A DNA stretch of 64,000 bases from assembly GCA_030549205.1 (NCBI GenBank), contig JAUKTV010000017.1, positions 620,001 through 684,000 of the forward strand, given 5' to 3'. This document shows, piece by piece, positions 1 through 10,877 of this stretch (positions are counted from its first letter, which is position 1; each line of letters starts with the position of its first letter). Made by a program: the position numbers and the translations under genes. The notes under the pieces are model-generated. The model saw nothing but the letters and a program-made list of their open reading frames with translations. It had not been told where the DNA came from and did not search any database. Source of the stretch: Apiosordaria backusii (lineage: Eukaryota > Ascomycota > Sordariomycetes > Sordariales > Lasiosphaeriaceae).

Positions 1-162
1 CCCCGCCAAAACACAGATTTGGTGCAACAGACGGCCTGATGTCATTTTGTGCCCGTACCTTTGGTGAAGCCACACGGACAGCTCGGCCTCGGGACGACGA
101 GTTCACTTTTGTAGCAAAGTGAACTGTGTCTCGCGCGCTTGCTCGCGACAGATTCTGTCAAC

Positions 163-2957
163 ATGACAACGTGAGTCTCAACTGCTGTGTGACTACCGAG
201 GCGAGGGGCTAACAACATGGATACACCTACAGCAACAACATCCTATCGCTCCCATTCCGCAAATCCATCCAGTTGTCCCTCTCCTCCTCGATCCGACAAT
301 ACATCTCTAAGAAATATGACCAACACCCTGATATGTTCCGTCATGACCTCGAGGTCATTGACTCCCTCCGTCGCGATGCTGTCAATACGCGCGAGCCCCA
401 CTCGACAGGCATCAAGAAGCTCCAGACATATGCCGGCCAACTGGTTTGGATGAGCGGGAAATTTCCCATTGACGTACGCGCAAGTCCTTAACCCTGATAC
501 CATATATGTTCTGACATGCTGTATTTCTGGATAGATCGGTGTCGATTTTACCTGGTACCCAGCCCTAGGCTACCACACCGAACACCCCCTCGTCCAGAAC
601 AACCTCCAATACGAACTCCTAAATATTCTCTACAACCTCGCCGCACTCTACTCCCAACTAGCGATCTCGTCGAACCGAAGTGATACCGAAGGCCTGAAGA
701 CCGCCGCTAGCTTCTTTTCCCAAGCCGCCGGGGTGCTCTCGCACATGAAGAAGGAAGTGCTACCCGAGCTGCGCATGGCCAACCCACCGGATGATATGGA
801 CGAGGCAACATTGGAGGCACTGACCCAGCTCCTTTTGGCGCAAAGTCAGGAGTGCTTCTGGCAAAAAGCGGTCATGGATCAGTACAAGGACGCTTCTATC
901 GCCAAGCTCGCTGCCCGGGTATCCGACTTGTACAATCTGGCTGTGGAAGCAGCTATGCAAAGTGAAGCCATCAGCTCTGCCTGGATCCACCACATGAGTG
1001 CCAAGCACCATCACTTTGCTGCTGCTGCCCAGTATCGCGCTGCTTGTGATTGCCTGGAGAAGAAACGATACGGCGAGGAGGTTGCGCGGCTGAAGGATGC
1101 CGTTAACTGTGTGAACGAGGGGCTGAAGGAATGCAGGGGTGGTTACATCAGCAAGGCCGTCGTTGATGACCTCCATGGTCTGAAGAAGCGCGTTGAGGAA
1201 GACCTGAAAAGGGCAGAAAAGGACAACGATATCATCTACCTTCAGATCGTGCCGCCAAAACCCGAGCTGAAGATCCTGGAACGTGCGAACATGGCAGTAG
1301 CGAGGGTCCCACCGCAGGTCGCAAAGCCTTACGAATATTTTGGGGATCATGCCGAGTTTGGGCCGGCGCTATTCACCAAACTAGTACCATTCTCGGTTCA
1401 CGTCGCTGTGTCTATCTACGAGGAAAGGAGAGATCGTCTCGTCAACAACAACATTATTGCCGAACTGGAAACCATGACCGACCGGCTGCACGAAATCCTT
1501 TCCAGTCTGAACTTACCAGGGTCATTGCAAGCTCTTGAGAAGCCGCTTGGCCTGCCGGGAACACTTGTCCAACATGCCGAAGAGATCCGACAAGCTGATG
1601 CGCTAAACAGACTACAGCGTGGATTTGCTGATGTTGAGAAATTGTGTGCCAGTGACAAAGCTGTATTTGAAGAAGGCAAGGCTCTTTTAGCTGCTGAGGA
1701 AGAGGAAGATCACGCATTGAGGCTCAAATATGGTACCCAACGGTGGTCAAGACCCGAGTCCAGAGCCGACCCCAGTCATGACGTCGGCGCCAAGCTGTGG
1801 AACCAAGCAAACGACATTGACGGATACTTTGCCTCGAGTACATCCAGTGATGCTGTGGTGCGGGAAAAGTTTGCGGCCGTGAAGGACACCCTCGCCATTC
1901 TCGCAGGGCCAGACCGTGGTATGATGGACTACATCCCCAACAGCCGCAAAACTGAGATCCCAGAGCTCCTCAAACCAGCCATAGGACGGCTGAGAGGTGT
2001 CTACAACGATGTCCTGCGACTGGAATCCAGGAGGCGGAAACGGATCGAGTCCCTTCGGGCCAGAAGCCGGGCAGATGACATCAAGGGAGACATCATGGCC
2101 GAAGCGGCGCGTCTTGAAAGGACCTACCCGAACACCCCCATTGTTCCAGCTCACTTTGAGGACTTTTTCGACAAGCGGCTGGATACTCTTTACGAGTCCG
2201 AGCTCGAGGCTCTTGAGAAGGAACAAGCAGACCAGGAGAAGATCGTGAGCGAGATCCAGCGGGCCAACCGCGACTTTGAGTCGCAGAAGAAAGTTATTGG
2301 CGAGAACGGCAATCGGGAGCGGGAAAAGGCCTTGCAAAGATTGGATAATGCGTACTACAAGTATAAGGAGATTGTGAGCAATGTTGAGGTTGGGCGGAAG
2401 TTTTACAATGACCTCAGTCGTATTGTTGAGCAGTTCCGCAACCAGGCGCGGAGCTGGGTGAATGAAAGGAGACAGGAGGCCAGGATGCTGGAAGAGTATG
2501 TGGACCCTTTCTTTTCCAGATTTTTTGTGGTATTTTATTGACAGATTTATCAAGCGAACTCTCGATGCCACCGCTAGCGTCGCTTAGTATGCGATCTAGC
2601 CAGCCTGAGTTACCGCCAGCACGGGCGTATCAGTCTCCCGCTCCTGCTCCCTCGTCTTACTACATGCAATCGCCTCCACGCCAACCGCCCGTGAGGGCAG
2701 CGGCCGCTCACAGTCCTCCGGTCGAGGCGCAGATTCAGAGCTGGGCGGACAATGTGCCGCAGCAGCAGCCTAGGCCTATGCCGCCTATTGCCTCGATGCA
2801 AGGGACGTGGATGCCGGATATGGGGATCAAGTTTTCTGGAGGAGGTGCAGGTGGTTCCGGGGGAGGGCAGGGGCAGGGTCAGCAACAGGGCGGTGGGAAC
2901 CCGTCGGGGCCTGTGAGAGGGACTTGGGATCCTAGCAGTGGGATTAGGTTTGGGTGA
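163..2957 (+). CDS. palA: PalA/Rim20-like BRO1-domain protein of ambient-pH signalling
   Basis: BRO1-domain scaffold of the Pal/Rim pathway; in the family it binds YPXL/I motifs of the PacC/Rim101 factor and the ESCRT-III subunit Vps32 at the endosome or cell cortex. I read four exons: 163-170, 233-473, 535-2495 and 2555-2957. The joined frame gives about 870 aa, close to known PalA proteins. The start at 163 was chosen because an 8-nt first exon followed by the 171-232 intron (GTGAGT, CTAAC branch, CTACAG) restores the usual NNILSLPFR-type N-terminus. The BRO1 domain is roughly residues 1-390 (YDQHPDMFRHDLE, then FTWYPALGY), followed by the coiled V domain with many charged helices. A Pro/Gln/Gly-rich tail has two GTW-x-P repeats near the C-terminus. 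The last intron (2496-2554) uses an AAG acceptor, the least certain boundary. No in-frame stop is seen. It is convergent with the next gene. Confidence 0.92.
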
Positions 2958-3064
2958 GGGTTTGTTGGAATTCGCGGTGGCGGTAATTTGGCGTGATGTG
3001 TGAAGTGAATTTGATGGTATATTGCTTGATTGTGCTGTTATGTCTGTGACTGGTAATGACGTGC

Positions 3065-5089
3065 TCATGTGATGACTGAGATCATGTCTGTTTTGCTTGT
3101 CGGATATCCATCTATTGCGTTTCTGATCTTCGACCTAATCGAACTGCTGACGGTTCTCGCGGATCTTCTGGATTTTCTGGGAGTATCACGTTGGTCGTCA
3201 TCGATGGGATAGGCAGAAACCATCATAAGAGCCTCAAGCCTATCCCTTGTATCTTCACCAATCCAATTCCGGGTTGATCCTATTGTCAATGGCACTTTTG
3301 TCGAGTATAGAAAGGGGCCTATCGTATTAGCACCAGATTCATGTTGGCGCAGCTTCATCCCCAGGCAATCAAATTTCCACAACACAGTTTGAGATGTGTT
3401 GAGGATGCGGAGTGGTGACTTTGTCTTCCTAGTCACAGGATGAGTAGATTCGCAGCCGCATATCCCGACCAACTTCGATACTCTTGAGAACGCGTCCGCC
3501 AAGCCATCAGCAAGTAGCCTCTGTGGAGTGTTGGGTGCTCGTCGGGTCGGCAGACCGTTCCAGAGAGTTATCGGGCGTCGACTTCCGTTCCAAATTCCGT
3601 CGTGTCCCCGATATCAAACTCAGAGACGAGGCAGGAGGAAAGTTGGTATAAGTCACCAACCTCATTTCGCGCCATATAATAATTACTAAGCTGGTACTGG
3701 AAAGATAGTGTTGGAGGTAGGGCTTTTTTGATACAAAGACGAGCGTTGATGATCCCAAGCCATTGTTCGGTACTATTTGGGAATACGGGAGTGGGCAGAA
3801 ACGCAAGATTTGCCGCCAGAATCAAAGGGGTTGCCTCTGGATTCTGGAACTGCTCGTTAAGAAGCCCTTTTGCAATACCTCGCCGTACATATGCCCTGAT
3901 AGTGGTCATTATCAGCATCAAACCGAGTTGGATGACCGCAGCTGACCAGTGCAATCCTCTCAGGCCAACAAACTGAATGACAAAGCCGGAGGTAGCTAAC
4001 ATAGTCCCTGAGATCGCAAAACGTCTAGAATGGTGTTCCTGTTAGAGAATGTGGTGCAGATAGTTTGGTATGTAGGTAAAGGAAGTCAATGTTGCCTACC
4101 CAGCATCCCTATGGCGTTTATATGTGGATATATGAAGATCTGGGTTATGCCGAGCGTTTAAAAGGGAATATGTATCGAAGTGCTGGTCACTGACTATAGC
4201 CGCAAGTTGAATTCGGAAGAGGGTAATCTTCTCTCGCATCTCCGGTTTACAGCGCAGGGTATATTCTTCGCTGACCATTTCCACCACGTGTCCACATCTC
4301 ATAACACCGAGGGTCAACAGCATTGTGCCAACAAAGTAGCACGGATAACCGTACGTGGAAGCAGGATTGTCGACCTGTGCCCAATTCCGCTTATAAGCAA
4401 TGATACCGCTCAGAGCTAAGGATGCCAATTGAAATAGAATTCCAAGGCCAGCCCATTGCCACATTTTGTGTTTTGGGGTCGTAGCACCGCTGACATTGAG
4501 GGTAAGATTTGACGGATACTTCTTCAATGATTCGCGGATTTTGTGCCATTCGTAGGCGGAGTTATTACCGGCGTCGAAGATTTCCCGGCCTTTATCACTG
4601 GTGATAGGATATATTTTACCCGTATCAGTGGTCACAACGGGTTATGACATTAAGGGCTGACCACGGACGCGCACAATCTGACTTCCTGTCCACAGTTCAC
4701 ATACTTCATTAGAGGTCGACGAGAGAAGTTCCACTTCGGCACTGGCCTTGTCCTCTCTCGCTCTGTCGCAGGAGTCAGCAATGGTTGTCTTGCAAGAGTT
4801 TACACAGCAGGTCGGTTGAGCTTGGCTGTTGGATCCCAATCGTTCATTACCTTCCAATCAGTGCCTTCAAGTTAGGCACTTCATCCCCAGCAACACGAAT
4901 AGCACTAACGACAATCGTTAGGATGCCAAGGGGACCCATCGTCAACAGAACATTGTCAGGCCAACCCAAGCTCATGGACAAAAACTGCTTTGTGACCTGC
5001 TCGCCAAACAAGGCGAGAAGGGGAGCCAAATCACTGAAGAGGTTGCTGGCGAAGTCATTGCCATCGAAATCGCCTCCTGCGGGTGCCAT
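3065..5089 (-). pseudogene. Damaged fungal multi-spanning membrane protein of unknown function
   Basis: I recognise a large uncharacterised ascomycete membrane-protein family. The N-terminus has a FSDLAPLLALFGEQ block followed by a hydrophobic segment. Exon 1 is 5089-4851 and exon 2 starts at 4762; the 88-nt intron rejoins IGRARED in frame, followed by the family's ASAEVELLSSTS and EVCELW blocks. Further hydrophobic segments lie near 4500-4300 and 4000-3870, the latter with the conserved FVGLRGLHWSA block. Reading continues in pieces to a stop at 3065. Damage: an in-frame TAA at 4642-4644, where the frame continues unbroken on both sides and CAA would fit; and no splice I could find that keeps phase between the parts ending at 4096 and starting near 4012. 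It may be a pseudogene or a mis-assembled gene; function unknown. Confidence 0.6.
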
Positions 5090-6504
5090 GCTGTTGAGTC
5101 GATGTCCAGAGACGATGATCGAGTTTGAGCAAGCTCCTGCTTTGGGCGATTTCGCATGAAGGTTTGCACCTATTTCTGCGACCACGAGTTGAGCACATCG
5201 GCCCAGCCTTGGGATGTCATTCCTTAAGTTAGTTAAGTAGGTATCGTGCGTGAGGGAAAGGTTTTCCTCTCATCGGCTGAATCAGGGCGGTTGTCATTGG
5301 TGCCCGCACTGATAACCTGGAAATATGCCTCAGCTGAGCTTTCTCGGCCAGGAGGTTATGACCATTGAATGGCAGAGGCTGCATGTCGCTGGCTGCATTG
5401 CTGACACGGCAGGTCGGGCGATCTCCGAGGCAGACCAGTTTTGATGATGTGCTATATTAACTGCAAGCTCCGTTTGGTCCTGACGGGACAGGTATCTCAA
5501 CAAGGCTTTGCAGCCAGTCTCTCGCCAAGGAGTCCCAGAGTTTCTCTTAAGAAGATCAAGGGGTTCAGGGGCATAGGGCTTCAGCACAGACCACTCCAAT
5601 AGCGCTGATCGCTGCCACCGTGATCAGGCTGCGATCAAAGCAGCACTCATCAACAAGGGGGTAATTTCTCAATGTGGACTGGGGAAACTCGAGTTGTGAG
5701 AAAGTTAGCTGAGGTAGGTAGGTAGGCATTAGCCATGATCGACAGAAACAACGCGGCCGTCATATCCGGCCGGGTCATCGGACTAGTTGTGCCACGCCCG
5801 CCATGACGGCCCCAACCGTTTGCAAGTGCGAGATACCTTAGTCCGACGAGGTCTTTTTGCGAGGATGTCTTTTTGCGAGGATGGAAACGCCCTCAGTTAT
5901 GGCGGCCCAAATATAGCCTGCGAAACATCAAACGAGTCTCACTTCTCACGTGGCTGTTAGAGGTTAGAGGACGTCCTTCCCTACATTCCCGCGACCTCGA
6001 GTACGACAGGCCAAATTACCCCACTGTAGAATCCTTAGAAGCTTGGTCTCAGCCTGTGTAACAATTCGTAGCTGAGCAGGCCCGTCGTTGCCAGCACTGC
6101 GCAAGTGCTTTGAGGGTGCCGCAAAGATCACCTATCTAGCTTTCTCGGTCCGAGTTTGACATCTACTCGACATTGGCCAGGCCCAGTCACACTATGAAAA
6201 GGTCTGGGCCCAGAAAAGCCGAGAAACACTGAGCCGCTCGCAACATCAAGACGAGGCCTGGATTAGAGAAATGGCTACGGCCAGCACGTCATGGCTTGTA
6301 GTCCGGTCGGCCGATCAGAATGGAGATAATGCATCTCAACATAGGTAAAGCACGAACTTCGCAAAGAGGTTAAAAGGAACCTGCTCCTCTTCTCCAAAAA
6401 CAAAAGTCTAGACAGCATCAGAACAGCAATCACAACAAACCAACTCAACATACTTATAAACCAAACGCACACTCACCAATCACTCTACCTCACCAACATT
6501 CAAA
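5090..6504. other. Intergenic, no gene seen
   Basis: Only short unsupported open frames are present. A GTAGGTAGGTAGG micro-run lies near 5713-5727. The last 100 bases are CA-rich and resemble a fungal 5' leader for the small secreted gene at 6505. Confidence 0.5.
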
Positions 6505-6920
6505 ATGCGTGCCGCTACCACCATCCTCTTCATCGCCGGCTGTGCCAGCACTGCCTTTGGCGCTGCCACTAAGATGTTCGACGACGAGAACTGGTACGTG
6601 ACATAACTTCCAGTCACTGGTGTCCCATGGTATATCACTGACACATTTCTCGCAGCGGCAACGAAGTCGACAAGAAGGTCTTCAACGGCTTCGCCACCGG
6701 TGACGCCCCCATCCCGTCCAACATCAAGTCCATCAGAACCGACTCCGTCTCCGACGTCTGGTTCGCTTATCAGGACAGCGAGGGCCCCGACTGCAAGGGC
6801 GACCTCATCATCCGCGTCAAGAACGATGAGTGCATCAAGACTGCTGATCTTGGAATTGGCTGCACCCGTCTCTGCAGCGGCGGCTTGGGAGGCGGTGATT
6901 GTGCCACTCAGCAGGCTTAA
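6505..6920 (+). CDS. Small secreted cysteine-containing protein
   Basis: Two exons, 6505-6593 and 6656-6920, separated by a 62-nt intron (GTACGT...CGCAG), encode 117 aa. The first 19 or so residues form a typical signal peptide (MRAATTILFIAGCAS, small residues before the AFGA cleavage zone). The mature part has six cysteines: one created exactly at the splice junction, then in the contexts DCKG, ECIK, GCTR, LCSG and DCAT. This pattern suggests three disulfides in an extracellular protein. Size, signal peptide and cysteine content match fungal effector-like or antimicrobial-like secreted proteins, but I recognise no family and claim no function. Composition is that of the host genes. The intron removing the ambiguous TGG codon and restoring a Cys supports the model. 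Confidence 0.75.
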
Positions 6921-7157
6921 GTAGAGTTGGTGATATTTCGATCAGGGGCTTGTGACGGCGATATTTTGCATAAATGGGGCATTGGAGTTTTGGCGTGTTG
7001 GGGGTAGTGCGGGTTTGGGTTGTTATATAGATGAGGTGTGGCTGGCTTGATGCTGCTAGGATAGAAGATCAATACCCGCAGTGCGGATTAAACACATCTT
7101 ATCATGCCCAGAGACAACGAAAGAAAAGTGACAGAACAAAGGAGCTTTACATTGGCG

Positions 7158-7568
7158 TCATTCCCCAATACCCACCCTCATCCCCCCCAACTTGGCAATG
7201 ATATCCTCCATAGCCCCCAACCTCCTCACCGACCCCCCACTCTCAGACTGACTCCCCCCATAACCAACCCGCATCGAAACAACCGACTCCGTATCCGGCA
7301 CAGACGGGTAAGTATTACTATCATGCCCCCTCTTCACCGTAAACCTCTCCGCCACCGTCCTCGCCGCCTCAGGTTTTAAATTCCCAATAATCCACTCCAC
7401 CACTTCCTTCCTCGCCTGTAACGCAGCAGGTCCATCCTTGGGGTAGACGCCCGGCACCCGCCAGTTGTAGTCGTAATTGTGAGACGTCGGACGGACTTGG
7501 ATCCGACCTGCTGCGCTGTTGAAAGGCGCAGAGAAGTAGAAGTGAGACAGCCGACAGGTGGGCGACAA
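7158..7568 (-). CDS. Possible 3' exon of an unknown gene
   Basis: An open stretch with protein-like composition (blocks such as YDYNWRVPG, ARKEVVEWI and PEAARTVAERF), ending in a Ser/Gly-rich tail. A plausible acceptor (TTTCAACAG) precedes the coherent part near 7525. No upstream exon is apparent, because the + strand gene candidate begins just beyond it. It may be a truncated gene end. Family not recognised. Confidence 0.3.
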   Translation of the reverse strand: MSPTCRLSHFYFSAPFNSAAGRIQVRPTSHNYDYNWRVPGVYPKDGPAALQARKEVVEWIIGNLKPEAARTVAERFTVKRGHDSNTYPSVPDTESVVSMRVGYGGSQSESGGSVRRLGAMEDIIAKLGGMRVGIGE

Positions 7569-7646
7569 CTTGACTCAATAAAGACAGGTATTCAGCTCTT
7601 CACAGCCGCCGCACGGTTCTTTCTGACTCACATTGATTTTGCCGCC

Positions 7647-8594
7647 ATGAGACCCGGTCGAAAGGACCCTGAAACCATCAAGGAGGATCTTAAGGCCATT
7701 GGTATTGATTCACTCGTAACATTCGTCAAATATCTGCTCATGGTCCACTGTGACGATAATGTCAGTAGAGAAATCGCGGCTGAAGATTCCCAGTCCTCGG
7801 TCTGGGCGCAGTTCATTGCAAGGAAAGGTATGCTCCTAGGCCGACCAGCCACCTTACAGGTATATAGAACCAATCTGGCTGCTACTTCTTGACGGCATTC
7901 TGGGGGAGTACGACATAGCACTCATGGAGTACCCCATGCTGCATCAGACGGCAACCATTAAATCGATACATCGGTCACTGACCTTAACCTTATTCAAGTC
8001 TATCGCAACTCGATACATTGGGCGTGGATGCCGTGCGGAGGCGCGAAAAGGCAGATTTCACGGGCATCATGATACAGACAGAGTTCCATTACAATCTGAT
8101 AGCATTGGTAGGTGAGGAATTTACTCAGGCGACTTTCTGGGGAAGTGACACAGATCAGCTTTTCTCATGAGATATTCAGATGTGTTTTTGTTTTGTCGAG
8201 TTGTGGTGAATTTTCGAGGTCAGCCGAGGAACGACAAGGTCGCGATGCCCAAAGGCAAACAGGTCTCAGACGCGCCAGCAAAGAAGAAGTCGAAGAAGAA
8301 GCCAACAAGAAGTCATCTACGAAGAAGACTGTTGAGAAAACGGTCGAGAAGACTGTGACGAAGACTGTGAAGAAGACTGTGAAGAAGACCGTCAAAAGAA
8401 AGAAGCCGAAGCCTCCCAAAGGCAACGCCTCACGGCCGTCATCTTCCATACGGCGAGACTTCTCTAAACGGGAGCGCGTCACATCAGAACCGGAGGCGCC
8501 AGCGACCTCGGCGCCAGTGGTGGAAGAAGAAGATCCATTTGCTAGTCCTCCTCGGGCTTCCACCCCCGCCGCTACCACCCACGCCACAGCGTAG
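7647..8594 (+). pseudogene. Unknown gene or relic with Lys-Thr-Val repeat tail
   Basis: Protein-like segments occur in changing frames: from an ATG at 7647 (MRPGRKDPETIKEDL), a second around 7865-7960 (WLLLLDGILGEYD), a third around 8005-8165 (KADFTGIMIQTEFHYN), and a last from about 8200 to the stop at 8594. The last one carries a basic repeat of K-K/E-T-V units followed by a Pro/Ser-rich acidic end. Candidate introns between segments are too short or break the frame, so this may be a decayed gene. I do not recognise the family. Confidence 0.35.
8325..8399 (+). repeat. 12-bp tandem repeat coding for Lys-Thr-Val units
   Basis: About six imperfect copies of AAGACTGTGAAG-type units give KKTVEKTV-like repeats in the open frame ending at 8594. 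Confidence 0.7.
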
Positions 8595-9087
8595 AGCTTC
8601 GTCAAGACTCAGTTCCAAAAGCTGTAAGCACTCTACTCCAATTATTATTAATCCGAGCTTTCATCGTCATAAATCCCAGCTATATTTTACTCTAGTCTAA
8701 ACTTTAATAATGTTATTTCGAGCTTTCTTTGTCTTCTATCTCAGCATTTTCAATTGTTAAAAAAGCTCAGATGTTTTATTTTGGCGATGAGGCTGAGCTC
8801 ATCGTGGGCCCAACAGTATGTCTGGACAATTAGGAGCGGGTGTACGATTACCAACCTGGAAGTATATAACACAGCCCCCTTGCGGCCTTTTCTCAGTCAG
8901 GACGGACATGGGGAATAATAACGGCCTTCACGCTTACATTATCACGCGACATATTCACTTGGAAGACGAATATGGAACATTGAAATATCGAACTAGTGTC
9001 GGTTACCTCCTTAGTACGTCAGGCTTGTGCTAGACACTACCTCATCTAACAAGATGAGCTGAACTTGGCTCGGTTCGCGGCATACAC
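8595..9087. other. Intergenic, AT-leaning, no gene seen
   Basis: No coding signal stands out. Composition becomes AT-rich between about 8640 and 8780. Confidence 0.5.
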
Positions 9088-10095
9088 TCATGATCGGTCA
9101 TCGGGTTCGAAGAAGCGCTGTCCCCACCATCGAAAGTGATGCTGGAGACCGACCCTGCTGATTTCTTCCTGTTCTTGCGGCGAAAGCTTCAGCGCAACGG
9201 CGCGGAGGTACTCGTCCATCCTATCACCCTTGCCTGTCGTTGTTATTGGTATGATATTCTTCCCAATTGCCCAGCTTAACAGCACTATACCAGGAGTTGT
9301 GACGTGGTTGGTGGCAATCGATGATATTACAGGGTCAAGGGGCCCACCCGCCGCCACCGTGATAGGTGCTAAGGTCTTGAAAGACGAGACTTCAATCCCC
9401 TTCTCTCGCATCCAGGGAATGAAGTCGCCCGACCGTTGAAGATACGGATGAAACTCCAGCTGGTTCACGGTCGGAGGCTCGGTGCATGTCTCTAGAACTG
9501 CTTCTAGATGGCGGCGCTGGAAATTGGACACACCAATGGACCGGGCTAAGCCGGAAGCCTTTACTGCTTCTAGGCCCTTCCAAGCAGACTGAATGTCCTC
9601 GGACGTTGGGATAATATACGGGTTATGAAGGAGGTACCTGGTGACTGTTAGCCAATGTCAAAACAGCAAAGGCTGGAACAGGACGAGTAACAAAAGGCAC
9701 ATACAGATCTACGTAGTCAAGATTGAGTCTCTGTAAACTCTCTTCGAGTGCTGCAGGTACGTCGCGCCAGCCATCCTGGACTTTGGTGGTTACGAAGAGC
9801 TTGTCTCTAGGGATCCCGCTCTCTTTGATGGCGATGGCGACCTCGCGCTCGGTACCGTACGAGTCGGCCGTGTCGAGATGAATGAAACCTTTCGACAAAG
9901 CGGCCTTCAAAGTTTGGACAAGCTCGGGATTGACAGGATCGTTGGGGTCATCTTTGTACCAGGCCGTTCCTGTTCCGAACCCAAGCTGACAACCAAAGAC
10001 ATCGTTAGCTGAGAGACAGCGAGAAAAGAATGGCAGTATCGGCATACAACGGGGACAAGAACTCCATCTTTAAGAGGCACAGTCGGCCAGTCCAT
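9088..10095 (-). CDS. Aldo-keto reductase
   Basis: NAD(P)H-dependent carbonyl reductase of the aldo-keto reductase superfamily, presumably cytosolic. Three exons, 10095-10048, 9985-9705 and 9637-9088, join in phase to give 292 aa, a little shorter than most family members. Introns are 62 and 67 nt. Visible family features: start MDWPTVPLKDG, LGFGTGTAW, the catalytic-Asp/Tyr block LDTADSYGTE, catalytic Lys in VTTKVQ, active-site His in YLLHNP (rebuilt across the second splice), then SIGVSNFQ and NQLEFHPYLQ. The C-terminal cofactor-binding part includes IPITTTGKGDRM, a variant of the usual IPKS-type loop. All four catalytic residues (Asp, Tyr, Lys, His) are present, so it should be active. Substrate cannot be told from sequence. 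Confidence 0.9.
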
Positions 10096-10876
10096 GGTAC
10101 TCGTCCAGTGTTGACGTAGGAAGACGGGAGTCAATGGACATGCAGGAATAGACGGACAGGCGTGTGGAGCTCGGAGTCGGAGGCCAAGACTGTACCAGGT
10201 CGGTAAAGATCAGAGAACAAGGAAACGTTTGATGACAGGTCCAGAGACCCCTCATAACAGTGCTGGACGGGTCTTTGGCGCCCAAAAGCAGGCTGCTGGA
10301 TTTCGGAGATGCGTCTGCTAACAAAAGGCCGAGGTGAAATGGGCGCTATCAGCTGGTGTGATGAGGAATGAAGTTCGAATGGAAGATTGCGAATGCGGAG
10401 TGCCCAGAGCCCAAAGCTCAAACTGCATATTGTTATCGGTTACCTACACATGGAAAGTCTGAGTAACTTGGCCAAGTCGCCTGTGCAATTCATTCATACG
10501 GACAGGTTGGTACCTAGGTCACCTACCTTATCTTGTGCGAAGAAGATACCAGGTTGCCCTTCCCCTGCAAGTGTTAATCACGCATTTGCGTACCTGCCCA
10601 GCTGAGGTTCATATTAAGGTAGGGGCGTGTATCATCTTATTACCCCGCTCGAGCCTGGTCTCCCACCTGGCATTGCCAATCTCTAAAAGTCTCATATTTG
10701 GCGGCGGGGTCCAAGGCGCACCAACCACCAACCCATTCTCGTTCAAACCCCCTCCCTCCTCGCCGCCCAACACGAGACCACCGCAGCGGTCCCTCTTCTA
10801 TCCCAACTTCTATTTCAAGAGAGTACGTCACTTTGATCTAGCTACACTTGTCCTTTGTATAGCTGATGCGGCAGAC
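10096..10876. other. Intergenic, no gene firmly supported
   Basis: Between the reductase and the NLR relic, overlapping open frames on both strands have no recognisable domain. A possible intron (donor GTACGT near 10823, acceptor CAGACAG at 10877) could join an upstream exon to the NLR gene. Confidence 0.4.
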
Positions 10877-10877
10877 A

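Noticed and set aside
1747..2571. 274-codon open frame antisense to palA
   Set aside because: Shadow of the long coding exon; no domain and no plausible start context.
5330..6061. Short frames between 5.3 and 6.1 kb
   Set aside because: No motif, no splice partner and no compositional signal of coding.
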